This document shows positions 26,144 through 35,116 of a DNA stretch of 64,000 nt, in pieces. The position numbers and the translations under genes were made by a program. The notes beneath the pieces were generated by a model. That model ran no database searches. It saw nothing but the letters and a program-made list of their open reading frames with translations, and was not told where the DNA came from. This DNA comes from Alloscardovia sp963543015 (lineage in GTDB: Bacteria; Actinomycetota; Actinomycetes; Actinomycetales; Bifidobacteriaceae), in contig CAUTYZ010000004.1 in assembly GCA_963543015.1 (NCBI GenBank), positions 114,169 to 178,168 of the forward strand, given 5' to 3'. The first letter of the stretch is position 1; each line of letters opens with the position of its first letter.

Positions 26144-27556
26144 TTATTCACTCACATCCAAGTTCAGCAAATCTTCTACAGTTTCACGCCTCATCATGAC
26201 GTGAGAGCCGTTATTATCGACTGCGACCACTGCTGGACGAAGTAATTGATTGTAGTTGCTTGCCATAGTGCGACCATATGCTCCTGTCACCGGCACAGCA
26301 ATCAAATCACCGCGCTTTACGTCTGCTGGCAATTGCACATCGTGAACGACGATATCACCAGATTCGCAGTGCGAGCCGACGATACGCGCATTCACAGTCT
26401 GCGTCGAGGCTGCACGATTAGCGATGACAGCAGTGTATTGAGCCCCATAGAGCGCTGGGCGAATATTATCGCTCATACCGCCATCCACACTGACATAAAC
26501 GCGCGAGTTCCCACCTTCAAGCGCAACGGTTTTTACCGTCCCCACGCGATACAAGGTATATCCAGCTGGAGCTACTATCCAGCGACCAGGTTCAAAGCTG
26601 ACAATTGGCAACGGCAAACCAGCGCGCGCCGAATCGGAACGAATTGCCTCAGCAATACGCTGCATAGTTGTCTCGATATCCATAGAGGCATCGCCGTCGA
26701 CGTATGCTACGGAGTATCCGCCACCCAAGTCAATTTCTGGAACGACATAACCATCCGTCGCATAGAATGCACGGCGCAAAACCATCACGCGCTCAGCAGC
26801 AGCGATAAATGCATCTGCATCATGAATTTGAGAACCAATATGCGAGTGAATTCCTACCAGCTCCAAATCATCAGAATGCTCCAGCACAGAATGTAAAGCT
26901 CTTACTGCAGGGCCGTGAGCGACTTGATCAAAGAACTGAACAGACTGAATATCGTCGACATTTCCATGATCAGCTGGAAGCAACGCGATACCAAATTTCT
27001 GATCTTCGTGCGCCGTCGAGATATATTCATGGCCGCCTGCATGCACGCCCACCGTCACACGAACCATTACGCGTGCGCGTTTGCCCAGTTCACGGGCGAT
27101 ACGAGCAATACGTTCTGGCTCGTGAGGTTCATCGATGACAATCTTGTCAAAATCATTGTCAATTGCTACACGAATTTCATCATCTGATTTGTTATTTCCA
27201 TGCAAAACAAGACGACGTCCAGGGATTCCTGCTGCGAGAGCAATCTGCATTTCTCCCCATGTGCACGTATCCACAAACATCCCCTGCTCAGTGACGATTC
27301 GCGCTATCTCTTTGGACAGGAATGCCTTTCCAGCAAAGCTTACATGAGTAGTAGCATTCACGAAAGCATCACGCACAGTATGCACGAAGTATTCTGCTCG
27401 CTCTGCCACATCGACAGTATCTATGACATACAGTGGCGTTCCATAACGCTGAGCAAGCTGCTCAAAGCTGATGCCGCGATCCGACATCACACCATCAGAC
27501 GGATTCACGCTTACGCCTGCAGGCCAAATACGAGTAATGTCAGGAGTGGTCATCAT
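26144..27556 (-). CDS. lysA: Diaminopimelate decarboxylase
   Basis: 470 residues. It makes L-lysine from meso-diaminopimelate, with pyridoxal phosphate. The PLP lysine is in VSFAGKAFLS; the phosphate-binding loop is EIDLGGGYSVAYV; the C-terminal part has SFEPGRWIVAPAGYTLYRVG and SHCESGDIV, with the Cys that completes the dimer active site. ATG at 27554-27556, or the adjacent ATG at 27551, follows AGGAAGG; a longer frame to 27679 is rejected. It lies downstream of argS, as in many Actinobacteria, but after a terminator. Confidence 0.95.
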   Translation of the reverse strand: MMTTPDITRIWPAGVSVNPSDGVMSDRGISFEQLAQRYGTPLYVIDTVDVAERAEYFVHTVRDAFVNATTHVSFAGKAFLSKEIARIVTEQGMFVDTCTWGEMQIALAAGIPGRRLVLHGNNKSDDEIRVAIDNDFDKIVIDEPHEPERIARIARELGKRARVMVRVTVGVHAGGHEYISTAHEDQKFGIALLPADHGNVDDIQSVQFFDQVAHGPAVRALHSVLEHSDDLELVGIHSHIGSQIHDADAFIAAAERVMVLRRAFYATDGYVVPEIDLGGGYSVAYVDGDASMDIETTMQRIAEAIRSDSARAGLPLPIVSFEPGRWIVAPAGYTLYRVGTVKTVALEGGNSRVYVSVDGGMSDNIRPALYGAQYTAVIANRAASTQTVNARIVGSHCESGDIVVHDVQLPADVKRGDLIAVPVTGAYGRTMASNYNQLLRPAVVAVDNNGSHVMMRRETVEDLLNLDVSE

Positions 27557-27738
27557 GCACCTTCCTCTTGCGATTCTTAGGATTCTTCGGATTCGTAATC
27601 TTCTTGTTCTTCTTGAAATACATGCGATGTCAACGCAGAGAAAATTCTGGGAAGTGTGTTTAGCTCTTTCATACCGCAATTTTTCGTCATGCGCTTACTA
27701 TGAACTTTACACGGGTTGATGTACTTGCCATGGCAATG

Positions 27739-27775
27739 ATAAAAGGCGCCAGCCTTAAGAGCTGACGCCTTATTC
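27739..27775 (-). terminator. Rho-independent terminator of argS
   Basis: AAGGCGcCAGC (27743-27753) pairs with GCTGaCGCCTT (27761-27771), one mismatch; on the minus strand it is followed by UUUUAU. It lies about 30 bp after the argS stop. Confidence 0.85.
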
Positions 27776-27803
27776 ACTGAGAAGAGTTTATTCAGCTCAA
27801 ATA

Positions 27804-29576
27804 CTACATCTTTTCTGGCGCAGAGACACCCAAAAGACCGAGAGCATCTGCCAAAATCTGACCTGCAGCATCGTTGAGCTTCAAACGAGCAGCTGCACGA
27901 GCTGGTTCCGGATTCTTAGCAATGCGAATCGCTTCAGCATTATCACGAGTTTCTTCAGCTTCAGTCAATGCCATTGGAACGACGCGCTCTGCTGCATACC
28001 ACTTGTGATACTTTCCAGCAAGCTCTTCAGCATAGTGAGCGATACGATGTGGTTCGCGCAAATCACCTGCAGTCGTGACAACTGCTGGATACAATGCCAA
28101 CTGGGCAAGAAGTTCAGAATCAGCTTCTGTATCAAGCAAGCTCAAATCTGCACCTTCATAGGTAATTCCTGCTGCTGCAGCATTGCGATCTACATTCTGA
28201 GAACGAGCATATGCATACTGGACGTAGTACACAGGATTGTCATTGGTGTGCTCTGCAAGCAACCCCAAATCGATATCCAAGTTCTGGTTATAGGATGTGC
28301 GTGCGAGAGAGTAACGAGCTGCATCAACGCCAATTGCATCAATCAAATCATCAATGATAACGACGTTTCCAGCACGCTTACTCATACGAACAGCTTCACC
28401 ATCCTTGAGAACGTTTACCATCTGACCGATAAGAATCTGCATGTTCTTGCCTGGCTCGTCACCAAATGCTGCACATACTGCCATCATTCGACCGATGTAT
28501 CCATGATGATCCGCACCGAGCATGTAAATTGCCACATCCGCAGGGTCTACTGGACGACGACGCTTGTTGACATAGTATGCGATATCCGCTGCAATGTATG
28601 CTGCTTCACCATCAGACTTGATGACAACGCGATCCTTATCGTCACCGTACTTGGTGGACTTGAACCATGTAGCGCCATCCTTCTCATAGATGTCACCCTG
28701 CGCACGAAGCTCAGCAATTGCACGATCTACGTCACCGGATTCATATACGGAATTCTCATGGAAGTATACGTCGAAGTTAACGCGGAAGTCCTTCATAGAC
28801 TGCTTGATTTCATCAAACATCATAGGAACTGCGCGCTTACGGAATTCTTCACGCTGCTCGGAATCGCCTTCAGAACCGTCTTCCTCAGTAACGCGAGGCA
28901 AGGAGAGGATATCGATGCCATCTTCCTTAGCCTGCTCAATTACGCGAGCTGCAATATCGTTAATATATGCACCCTTGTAACCGTCTTCTGGAGTTTCTTC
29001 ATCGTGTGCTGCTGCCACGAGGGACTTTGCAAAACGGTCAATCTGTGTGCCGTGATCATTGAAATAGTACTCACGAACAACCTTGGAACCATTTGCCTCC
29101 AAAACGCGTGCCATGGAATCGCCCACGGCCGCCCAGCGAGTACCGCCGATATGGATTGGACCAGTAGGATTTGCAGACACGAACTCAAGGTTCAATGTCT
29201 GTCCGCCGAGATGGTCATTTGTACCAAATGCTGACTTCTGATCAAGAACTGTGTCGACAACTGCTGCTGCCGACGCAGAATCAAGAACGATATTAATGAA
29301 GCCAGGGCCTGCGATATCAACGCTTGCGATACCGTCTGCCTTCTTCAATTCTTCAGCAAAAAGTGTTGCAAAATCGCGAGGTGCCATGCCAGCCTTCTTA
29401 GCAAGCTGCATCGCGATATTCGTGGACCAGTCTCCATGCGCACGATCCTTTGGACGCATAACTGCTAGTTTTTCTGCAGCAGGAATCTGGTCGATGGTCA
29501 ATTCGCCTGCTTTTCCAGACTCTACGAGTTCTGTGGCGATGTCATAAATTAGCTGTGCAAGTGCTTCTGGACTCAT
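27804..29576 (-). CDS. argS: Arginyl-tRNA synthetase
   Basis: 590 residues, full length, class I synthetase. The N-terminal add-1 domain is followed by the HIGH-type motif in SANPTGPIHIGGTRWAAVGD, the KMSKS-type motif as VRMSKRAGNVV, and the C-terminal anticodon-binding domain (YAYARSQNVDRN, then YHKWYAAERV). It charges tRNA-Arg. Upstream of lysA, separated by a terminator. Confidence 0.97.
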   Translation of the reverse strand: MSPEALAQLIYDIATELVESGKAGELTIDQIPAAEKLAVMRPKDRAHGDWSTNIAMQLAKKAGMAPRDFATLFAEELKKADGIASVDIAGPGFINIVLDSASAAAVVDTVLDQKSAFGTNDHLGGQTLNLEFVSANPTGPIHIGGTRWAAVGDSMARVLEANGSKVVREYYFNDHGTQIDRFAKSLVAAAHDEETPEDGYKGAYINDIAARVIEQAKEDGIDILSLPRVTEEDGSEGDSEQREEFRKRAVPMMFDEIKQSMKDFRVNFDVYFHENSVYESGDVDRAIAELRAQGDIYEKDGATWFKSTKYGDDKDRVVIKSDGEAAYIAADIAYYVNKRRRPVDPADVAIYMLGADHHGYIGRMMAVCAAFGDEPGKNMQILIGQMVNVLKDGEAVRMSKRAGNVVIIDDLIDAIGVDAARYSLARTSYNQNLDIDLGLLAEHTNDNPVYYVQYAYARSQNVDRNAAAAGITYEGADLSLLDTEADSELLAQLALYPAVVTTAGDLREPHRIAHYAEELAGKYHKWYAAERVVPMALTEAEETRDNAEAIRIAKNPEPARAAARLKLNDAAGQILADALGLLGVSAPEKM

Positions 29577-29835
29577 GTGGCTTATTATATCGGTTAAGGT
29601 CTACTAAATGCTTGAAATATCGTCATTTTTGGCAGATTTTTGAGAAATTTTATAAGAAAGTAATATTGCGAGATTTTTATGTCGTTGAGAGGTTACGCAC
29701 AGCCCGTTTCAGAACGGAAATTTCAGGAAAAGGCTTTTTGCTGCGACCCCAATAATCAAGTAAAAAAGATCGAAGCTTCCTTCTACATCCATATTCCCAA
29801 GCTAACATTGCGTCATGTTATCATCCCCTACGCAT
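29577..29835. other. Intergenic region upstream of argS, no gene seen
   Basis: About 260 bp, AT-rich, with stops in all frames except two short plus-strand frames that have no ribosome sites or recognisable content. It contains a small CCGTT/AACGG hairpin near 29702-29716. It should contain the argS promoter; I could not place it confidently. Confidence 0.5.
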
Positions 29836-29864
29836 TGAGGCTGATGGTCATTCCACCAGCCTCA
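29836..29864 (-). terminator. Hairpin downstream of ridA
   Basis: TGAGGCTG (29836-29843) and CAGCCTCA (29857-29864) pair with an internal GG/CC extension, 20 bp after the ridA stop. It lacks a strong U tract on the minus strand, so terminator function is probable rather than certain. Confidence 0.6.
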
Positions 29865-29882
29865 TGTAAAACTTATTTTCCC

Positions 29883-30278
29883 CTACTCCACTACTGCAAT
29901 AGCATCAATCTCAACCACTGCACCTGGCTTAGGAATAACGTTTGATCCGAACGCCACGCGTGCAGGCTTAACTGCGTTCTCCCCCGCGAAGTATTGTGCA
30001 TAGACTTCGTTCACTTCTGCAAAATCGGAAGCGTTCTTCATATAAATTGTGGCACGTACGACCTTATCTAACGACGATCCCGCTGCCTCGAGGATGGCGC
30101 TAATATTCTTCATCGCTTGATGTGTTTGAAGAGCTGGAGTTGTACCAGCGAGTTCACCAGTTTCAGGATCAATTCCCAGCTGCCCTGATACGAAAACGAA
30201 ACCATTTGCTGTAACAGCCTGGCTATATGCACCGAGCGCTTGAGGTGCATTATTTGTTGCAACTTCTGTGATTGCCAT
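29883..30278 (-). CDS. RidA-family 2-iminobutanoate/2-iminopropanoate deaminase
   Basis: 131 residues. Cytoplasmic trimeric enzyme that removes reactive imines made by PLP enzymes. Signature segments: APQALGAYSQAV, GFVFVSGQLGIDP, KVVRATIYMKNASDFAEVN and KPARVAFGSNVIPKPGAVVEIDAI, which carries the conserved Arg. ATG 30276-30278 follows GGGAG; a longer frame opening at 30368 is unlikely. It stands alone between argS and the alpha-glucosidase gene. Confidence 0.93.
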   Translation of the reverse strand: MAITEVATNNAPQALGAYSQAVTANGFVFVSGQLGIDPETGELAGTTPALQTHQAMKNISAILEAAGSSLDKVVRATIYMKNASDFAEVNEVYAQYFAGENAVKPARVAFGSNVIPKPGAVVEIDAIAVVE

Positions 30279-30451
30279 ATGGAGCTCCCTTTCTGTGACC
30301 ATACTCGACCATATCGGCACACGTATCTGCAAATGCGACATCGTGTACCTGTTTCTATCTATCACCATACAACGAAGGCGACCTGAATACTACTTCAGAT
30401 CGCCCTCATGTCACAATGTCATACTCATTATGCAGTCATCGAAATGACGTC

Positions 30452-33025
30452 CTATGAACGGAACATAATTTCCTTCAACGCGGACTCTACTTCTGCTGGA
30501 ATGCGGTCGCCTACGCTGTGTTCCTTGCTTTGTCCGTGCAAGCCATACTCATAGTCGAACTTCTGAGCACCCAAAGAAGCAAGTTCAGAAGCCTTGCCGC
30601 TCAATGCTACACGGTACACAGCTTCCTTCATGTTGTAAGCAATTTGCGTATCGAGAAGCATCTTACGAGTATCTTCAGCAACTGGGTTTGCTGCAGGAGT
30701 TACACCGTCGATAGCAACGCGTACTTCGGAAAGAACTGGAGTTGCAGCAAGAGTATAGGAAGCACTCACGTTTTCTGCATCGTACGAGTACGATACAACG
30801 TCTGCACCAGTAAGAGCAGAAGCTCCGAGATCTTCTATGCCACGCACAGTAAGTGTCCATGTACGAGAAGTTGGAACTGCTTCCACATCGCCTTCGACAG
30901 CAGAAATGGTGAAGTTCTTTCCATCCCATACGAGGCGAGTACGAGCTGTCTTTCCTTCACGAGCATCGTTGAACTGTCCATCATCTTCCACGATGGTAAA
31001 TTCACGAGCCTGACCATCTACAGATGGGAAGAGAACAACTTCGAATGCTTCAGGATTTGCGATGGAATTAATCTTCTCACCAGACTCCAACTGAGCCAAT
31101 GGCACGATAGCACCAGAGCGAGCAAAGACTGGCTGACGGTTGAGACCACGCCATGCTTCGAACTTACGACCATCGCCTTCAGCGACATAACGACGTCCGG
31201 AGAAGAAGTCGAACCATTCGCCGCCTGGCAACCACACATCTGCCTTTGCCTTAGCAACGTTCTTATCCGATGGGGATGTAATTGGAGCCATAACGAGTTC
31301 TGTACCGAACCAGAACTCCTGTGGAACGCTGTATGCATCCCAGCTTTCTGGATCATTCCAGTACATTGGCTGTACGAGAGGCTCACCATCCGAGTATGCA
31401 CGATAGTTCATCGTGTAGAGGTATGGAATCAAGCGATGACGAAGCTGCAAGGTTTCGACCATTGCATTGCGAACTTCTGAACGGAAGTTCCATGGTTCCT
31501 TGCTCGTAAATGCGGAGTTGCTGGAGTGCAAGCGGTTAATTGGGCTGAAGGTGCCATACTGATACCAGCGTGCTTCCAATTCATCGTCGCGGTAGCCCAT
31601 CATGTGACCACCGATATCGTGGCTCCACCAACCAAAGCCGATGTTGGATGCTGTTGCCGTAAATTCAGGCTGGAACTGCAAGGACTCCCACGATACGATG
31701 CTATCGCCAGAGAATCCTACTGGGTAGCGGTGAGAGCCAGGTCCTGCATAACGAGAGAAGGTCAAAGGCCACTTGCCGTCGCGAGCAGAATCAATGTAGT
31801 GGACGTGGTTGAGCATCCACAATGGATCCAAACCTGGCTGGCGGGTAACTCCACCCTGCTGCCAGTCAAGCCACCAGAAGTCTACGCCTTCATCTTCGAG
31901 CTCGTGATGCATATCGAAGTATCCATCTACGAAACGAGGAGAAGTCAAATCAAATTCCACAGCTTCATCACTTGCTGGATCGATACCGACCTTTTCAGCA
32001 AGCTCCTTGTATGGCTTCTCATAACCGCGAACGCCATCGCGTGGGTGAACATTCAAAGTAGTCTTCAAGCCACCATCAGCCAATTGAGCAAGCATAGCTA
32101 CATGGTCAGGATACAAGTCCTCATTCCATGTGTAGCCCGTCCAGCCATACCCATACTTGGAATCGATATCAGTGATATGCCAATCCATATCGATAACAGC
32201 GGTAGTAAATGGAATTGCTTCCTTCTTAAAGCGCTTGTGAAGCTCCAAATACTCATCCTGAGTATATGCAAAGTAGCGGCTCCACCAGTTGCCCATTGCC
32301 CAGCGAGGCAGGAGAGGCTGAGGACCGGTGAGCTTGAAGAAGTCACGCATAGCCTTCTTATACTCATGCGCATAACCGAAGAAGTAGAAATCTGTTTCTT
32401 CATGATCGCGAGAGGATACTCGCCATCCACCTGCATTGATGTTTTCCTCACCGAATACAGCCTTTGGCGAAGCACCTTCATATGCTACGACATTGGACTC
32501 CGAGTCATCGAGAATTGCCCAACCATCGCGAGACAAAATACCCTCTTCCAGTTCGGTACGACCATTAATAGTATCGAGAGTACGGGTAGTTCCGCGCAAA
32601 TTTCCTGGCGCATCATCACCATAGTGCCATGTGTTGAACTGTGAAGATGTCAAATGCTTCACGACAACGCTCAAACCTTCCTTAGTGAAAGGCTTCTTGT
32701 TATATGTCACATACAGTTCGCCAGTATCAATAATGAGATAACCGTCACGCTCAGTGACATTGATAGTAATATCATCATCCCAGTTTCGATTTACGACGAC
32801 TTGAGTTGGCTTATCCTCAAATACGCCAGTATCCGACCATTCAAAGCGCAACAGCGAGTTTGTAATCACGCCGATACGCCAATGGTCACCCGAAATAATG
32901 CGCTTTGCATCCATGACTGGATCGAGCATACGCTCGTACTCAGCAAATGCGCCATTTCCATGTGCTGCCATTGCAAGCTCCTTCGCTTCGACAAAATTCG
33001 TCACGATTTCTTCTCTATGTGCCAT
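30452..33025 (-). CDS. Glycoside hydrolase family 31 alpha-glucosidase
   Basis: 857 residues. GH31 features: a beta-rich N-terminal domain, TTAVIDMDWH in the barrel, the nucleophile region VDFWWLDWQQGG (Asp near 386), and the acid/base region FGWWSHDIGGHMMG (Asp near 470). The C-terminal beta domains hold WLPGGEWFDFFSGRRY. No signal peptide, so it is intracellular and would act on imported alpha-glucosides. It lies next to a binding-protein and permease operon and a LacI regulator, with a LacI-type operator at its promoter. Confidence 0.93.
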   Translation of the reverse strand: MAHREEIVTNFVEAKELAMAAHGNGAFAEYERMLDPVMDAKRIISGDHWRIGVITNSLLRFEWSDTGVFEDKPTQVVVNRNWDDDITINVTERDGYLIIDTGELYVTYNKKPFTKEGLSVVVKHLTSSQFNTWHYGDDAPGNLRGTTRTLDTINGRTELEEGILSRDGWAILDDSESNVVAYEGASPKAVFGEENINAGGWRVSSRDHEETDFYFFGYAHEYKKAMRDFFKLTGPQPLLPRWAMGNWWSRYFAYTQDEYLELHKRFKKEAIPFTTAVIDMDWHITDIDSKYGYGWTGYTWNEDLYPDHVAMLAQLADGGLKTTLNVHPRDGVRGYEKPYKELAEKVGIDPASDEAVEFDLTSPRFVDGYFDMHHELEDEGVDFWWLDWQQGGVTRQPGLDPLWMLNHVHYIDSARDGKWPLTFSRYAGPGSHRYPVGFSGDSIVSWESLQFQPEFTATASNIGFGWWSHDIGGHMMGYRDDELEARWYQYGTFSPINRLHSSNSAFTSKEPWNFRSEVRNAMVETLQLRHRLIPYLYTMNYRAYSDGEPLVQPMYWNDPESWDAYSVPQEFWFGTELVMAPITSPSDKNVAKAKADVWLPGGEWFDFFSGRRYVAEGDGRKFEAWRGLNRQPVFARSGAIVPLAQLESGEKINSIANPEAFEVVLFPSVDGQAREFTIVEDDGQFNDAREGKTARTRLVWDGKNFTISAVEGDVEAVPTSRTWTLTVRGIEDLGASALTGADVVSYSYDAENVSASYTLAATPVLSEVRVAIDGVTPAANPVAEDTRKMLLDTQIAYNMKEAVYRVALSGKASELASLGAQKFDYEYGLHGQSKEHSVGDRIPAEVESALKEIMFRS

Positions 33026-33033
33026 AACTTTTA

Positions 33034-33089
33034 TGACAACGTTTTCATTTTTCTATTTCATTATAGAGGATACGCTCTATAATCCCCAA
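33034..33089 (-). promoter_or_regulatory. Promoter and LacI-type operator of the GH31 gene
   Basis: Minus-strand TTGGGG (33084-33089) and TATAAT (33060-33065) are 18 bp apart. The -10 lies in a perfect 9-bp inverted repeat (33060-33068 with 33075-33083). Downstream, TGAAAACGTTGTCA (33034-33047) is a CG-centred near-palindrome (one mismatch) of LacI type, 9 bp before the start codon, where it could block elongation. Confidence 0.6.
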
Positions 33090-33162
33090 TAAAAACAACG
33101 CCTTTTCGACAATTATTTTTATGGAATTGTTTGCAAAATACTACTTCGTTTTCCGTCATAAT

Positions 33163-33194
33163 AAAGGGACTACCAGAGAACTAGTAGTCCCTTC
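33163..33194 (-). terminator. Terminator of the sugar ABC operon
   Basis: AAGGGACTAC (33164-33173) pairs with GTAGTCCCTT (33184-33193); the minus-strand continuation is UUUAUUAU. It lies about 30 bp past the last permease gene. Confidence 0.85.
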
Positions 33195-33224
33195 GTTACA
33201 CAACCCTAGTGTAGGGCTACCACC

Positions 33225-34058
33225 TTACTTTGAACTTCCTGTTGCAATACCTGCAATGAACTGCTTCTGGAAGATCACATACACGATAATGACTGGAACG
33301 ATTGCCAATGATGTTGCTGCGAACAACCCGCCGTAATCAGTGCCATACTGACCATTGAAGGCCTTCAAACCTACAGCGAGAAGCTGCTTTGATTCATCGG
33401 TAATCATGAGGAATGGCCACAGATAGTCTTCCCAGTTCCACAAGAAGGTAAAGATAGCCAATGCCGCAATCGTATTGTGGCTCAATGGCAGAATCAAGCT
33501 GTGGAAGATTCGAGTATCGCTTGCACCATCCAAACGTGCTGCCTCAATCAATTCATCCGAAATTCCGGAGATAGATTGACGGAAGAGGAAGATACCGAAA
33601 CCAGAAATCATTCCTGGGATGATCAGAGCACGATATGTGTCAAGCCAGCCGAACTGAACCATCATTTCATACTGAGGAATAATGGTAACAGCCCAAGGAA
33701 TCATCATCGTACTCATGACCACACCAAAGAGGAAGTCACGTCCGAAGAAACGCATCTTCGAGAAGACAAATCCCATCAGCGCAGATGTGTAAATAATGAT
33801 AATGGTCTTCACCGATGCCACAAAGAGGGAGTTAGCAAAGAGTCGGAAGAAGTTGAAATTCTCTTGGATACTAAAGTAGTTATCCAAAGTCGATGGCATT
33901 GGGAAAAGACCACCGTTGATCTTCACGATTTCACTATTTGGAGCAAACGACGAAATGAACATCCACAGGAATGGAACGATTGTAATCAATGCAATAGCAA
34001 AGAGGAAAACCGTTAAGATAATCGAGCCGATACGGCTAGTAACTTTTTGCTTTTTCAT
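33225..34058 (-). CDS. Sugar ABC transporter permease, MalG type
   Basis: 277 residues with about six membrane helices, starting with SIILTVFLFAIALITIVPFL. The EAA loop that contacts the ATPase is EAARLDGASDTRIFHSLILP near residues 165-190. It pairs with the MalF-type permease encoded 2 bp upstream. Likely alpha-glucoside import because of the adjacent GH31 gene. No ATPase gene is present here; a shared MsmK-like ATPase elsewhere is the usual solution in such bacteria. Confidence 0.93.
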   Translation of the reverse strand: MKKQKVTSRIGSIILTVFLFAIALITIVPFLWMFISSFAPNSEIVKINGGLFPMPSTLDNYFSIQENFNFFRLFANSLFVASVKTIIIIYTSALMGFVFSKMRFFGRDFLFGVVMSTMMIPWAVTIIPQYEMMVQFGWLDTYRALIIPGMISGFGIFLFRQSISGISDELIEAARLDGASDTRIFHSLILPLSHNTIAALAIFTFLWNWEDYLWPFLMITDESKQLLAVGLKAFNGQYGTDYGGLFAATSLAIVPVIIVYVIFQKQFIAGIATGSSK

Positions 34059-34060
34059 TG

Positions 34061-34966
34061 TTATGCCAATCCTTCCGTATCTCCAGAAATCTTGAACATA
34101 ATCAAGGTGAGGATACCTGTGAAGATGAACAGTACTACTGCTTGAGCTGCTGCCACGCCAAAGTTGTTCTTATTGAATGCCTGATCGAAAATCAAGTAGC
34201 TGATGGTATATGTCGAGGTACCAGGGCCACCTTCTGTCATGACAAGGAACTGAACAAATGCCTGCAGGTAGCTAATCATCGAAGTAATAACGATGAACAA
34301 CGTAGTTGACTTCAGCAGAGGCAAAGTAATACGGAAGAAAATCTGAACCGCATTTGCGCCGTCAATTTCCGCTGCTTCATAGACATCGCGAGGCAAATTC
34401 ATCAAACCTGCAAGATAGAGAACGGTTGCGTAACCGAAGTCCTTCCAAATGGTCATGATGATAACTGCTGGCATTGCCCACTTAGAATCATGAAGCCAGT
34501 TAATATTAAGACCAGTGACCTTGTCAATCATGCCGAACTGTGGATCAAACATCCACAACCATACGAAGCTTACTGCAACCAATGGTGTAATTGTTGGCAT
34601 GTAGAACAGACCACGCAAGGTGTCTTTCGCGTAGACGAGACGCGAGCTCAAGAGCAGCGCCAAGCCCAATCCAATGACGACACGGAAAACCGTAGACCAT
34701 CCAAGGAAGATTCCGGTATTCGCCATGGACGTCCAGAAAAGCTTATCCGTTAAGATGTCTTTGTAATTCTCAAGTCCTACCCAATCGTAGGTTTCATTCA
34801 ACGGGTTCCAATTATGAAGGCTGCCGTCGAATGCCTTATAAATTGGATATGCCAAGAAAATTGCAAAATACATTACGAGGAAAGTTACTGCGAAATTCCT
34901 CAAAGTGAAGATTCGCGAAAGCAGTGGCCTGCTTGGCTTTGCAGATACATCTTTCTTTTTCATCAT
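34061..34966 (-). CDS. Sugar ABC transporter permease, MalF type
   Basis: 301 residues, six membrane helices, first one about residues 22-45 (LRNFAVTFLVMYFAIFLAYP). The EAA loop is YEAAEIDGANAVQIFFRITL. It forms the membrane channel with the MalG-type protein encoded immediately downstream. Two ATG codons in tandem follow AGAGAG, so the exact start may be 34966 or 34963. Separated from the binding-protein gene by a GC-rich hairpin (35063-35089) that may reduce its expression. Confidence 0.93.
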   Translation of the reverse strand: MMKKKDVSAKPSRPLLSRIFTLRNFAVTFLVMYFAIFLAYPIYKAFDGSLHNWNPLNETYDWVGLENYKDILTDKLFWTSMANTGIFLGWSTVFRVVIGLGLALLLSSRLVYAKDTLRGLFYMPTITPLVAVSFVWLWMFDPQFGMIDKVTGLNINWLHDSKWAMPAVIIMTIWKDFGYATVLYLAGLMNLPRDVYEAAEIDGANAVQIFFRITLPLLKSTTLFIVITSMISYLQAFVQFLVMTEGGPGTSTYTISYLIFDQAFNKNNFGVAAAQAVVLFIFTGILTLIMFKISGDTEGLA

Positions 34967-35062
34967 TATCTCTCTAGTTAGGCTGTGTTACGTCTACGCG
35001 TAAGACACATCTCTATCATCTGAGGAGCGAACGGTGTGCCCATTACACCAATCCGTTGCGAA

Positions 35063-35089
35063 CGGGGGCGAACTGGAAGCACGCCCCCG
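35063..35089 (-). terminator. Intra-operon hairpin between binding-protein and permease genes
   Basis: CGGGGGCG (35063-35070) pairs perfectly with CGCCCCCG (35082-35089), and no U tract follows. Such hairpins after a binding-protein gene usually stabilise its mRNA or attenuate the permease genes. Confidence 0.6.
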
Positions 35090-35116
35090 ATGCATCAGAC
35101 GAATTCTACCGGTGTT

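Noticed and set aside
28005..29234. Plus-strand open frame of 409 codons opposite argS
   Set aside because: Antisense shadow of a conserved synthetase gene with the Cys/Ile-rich composition typical of such shadows.
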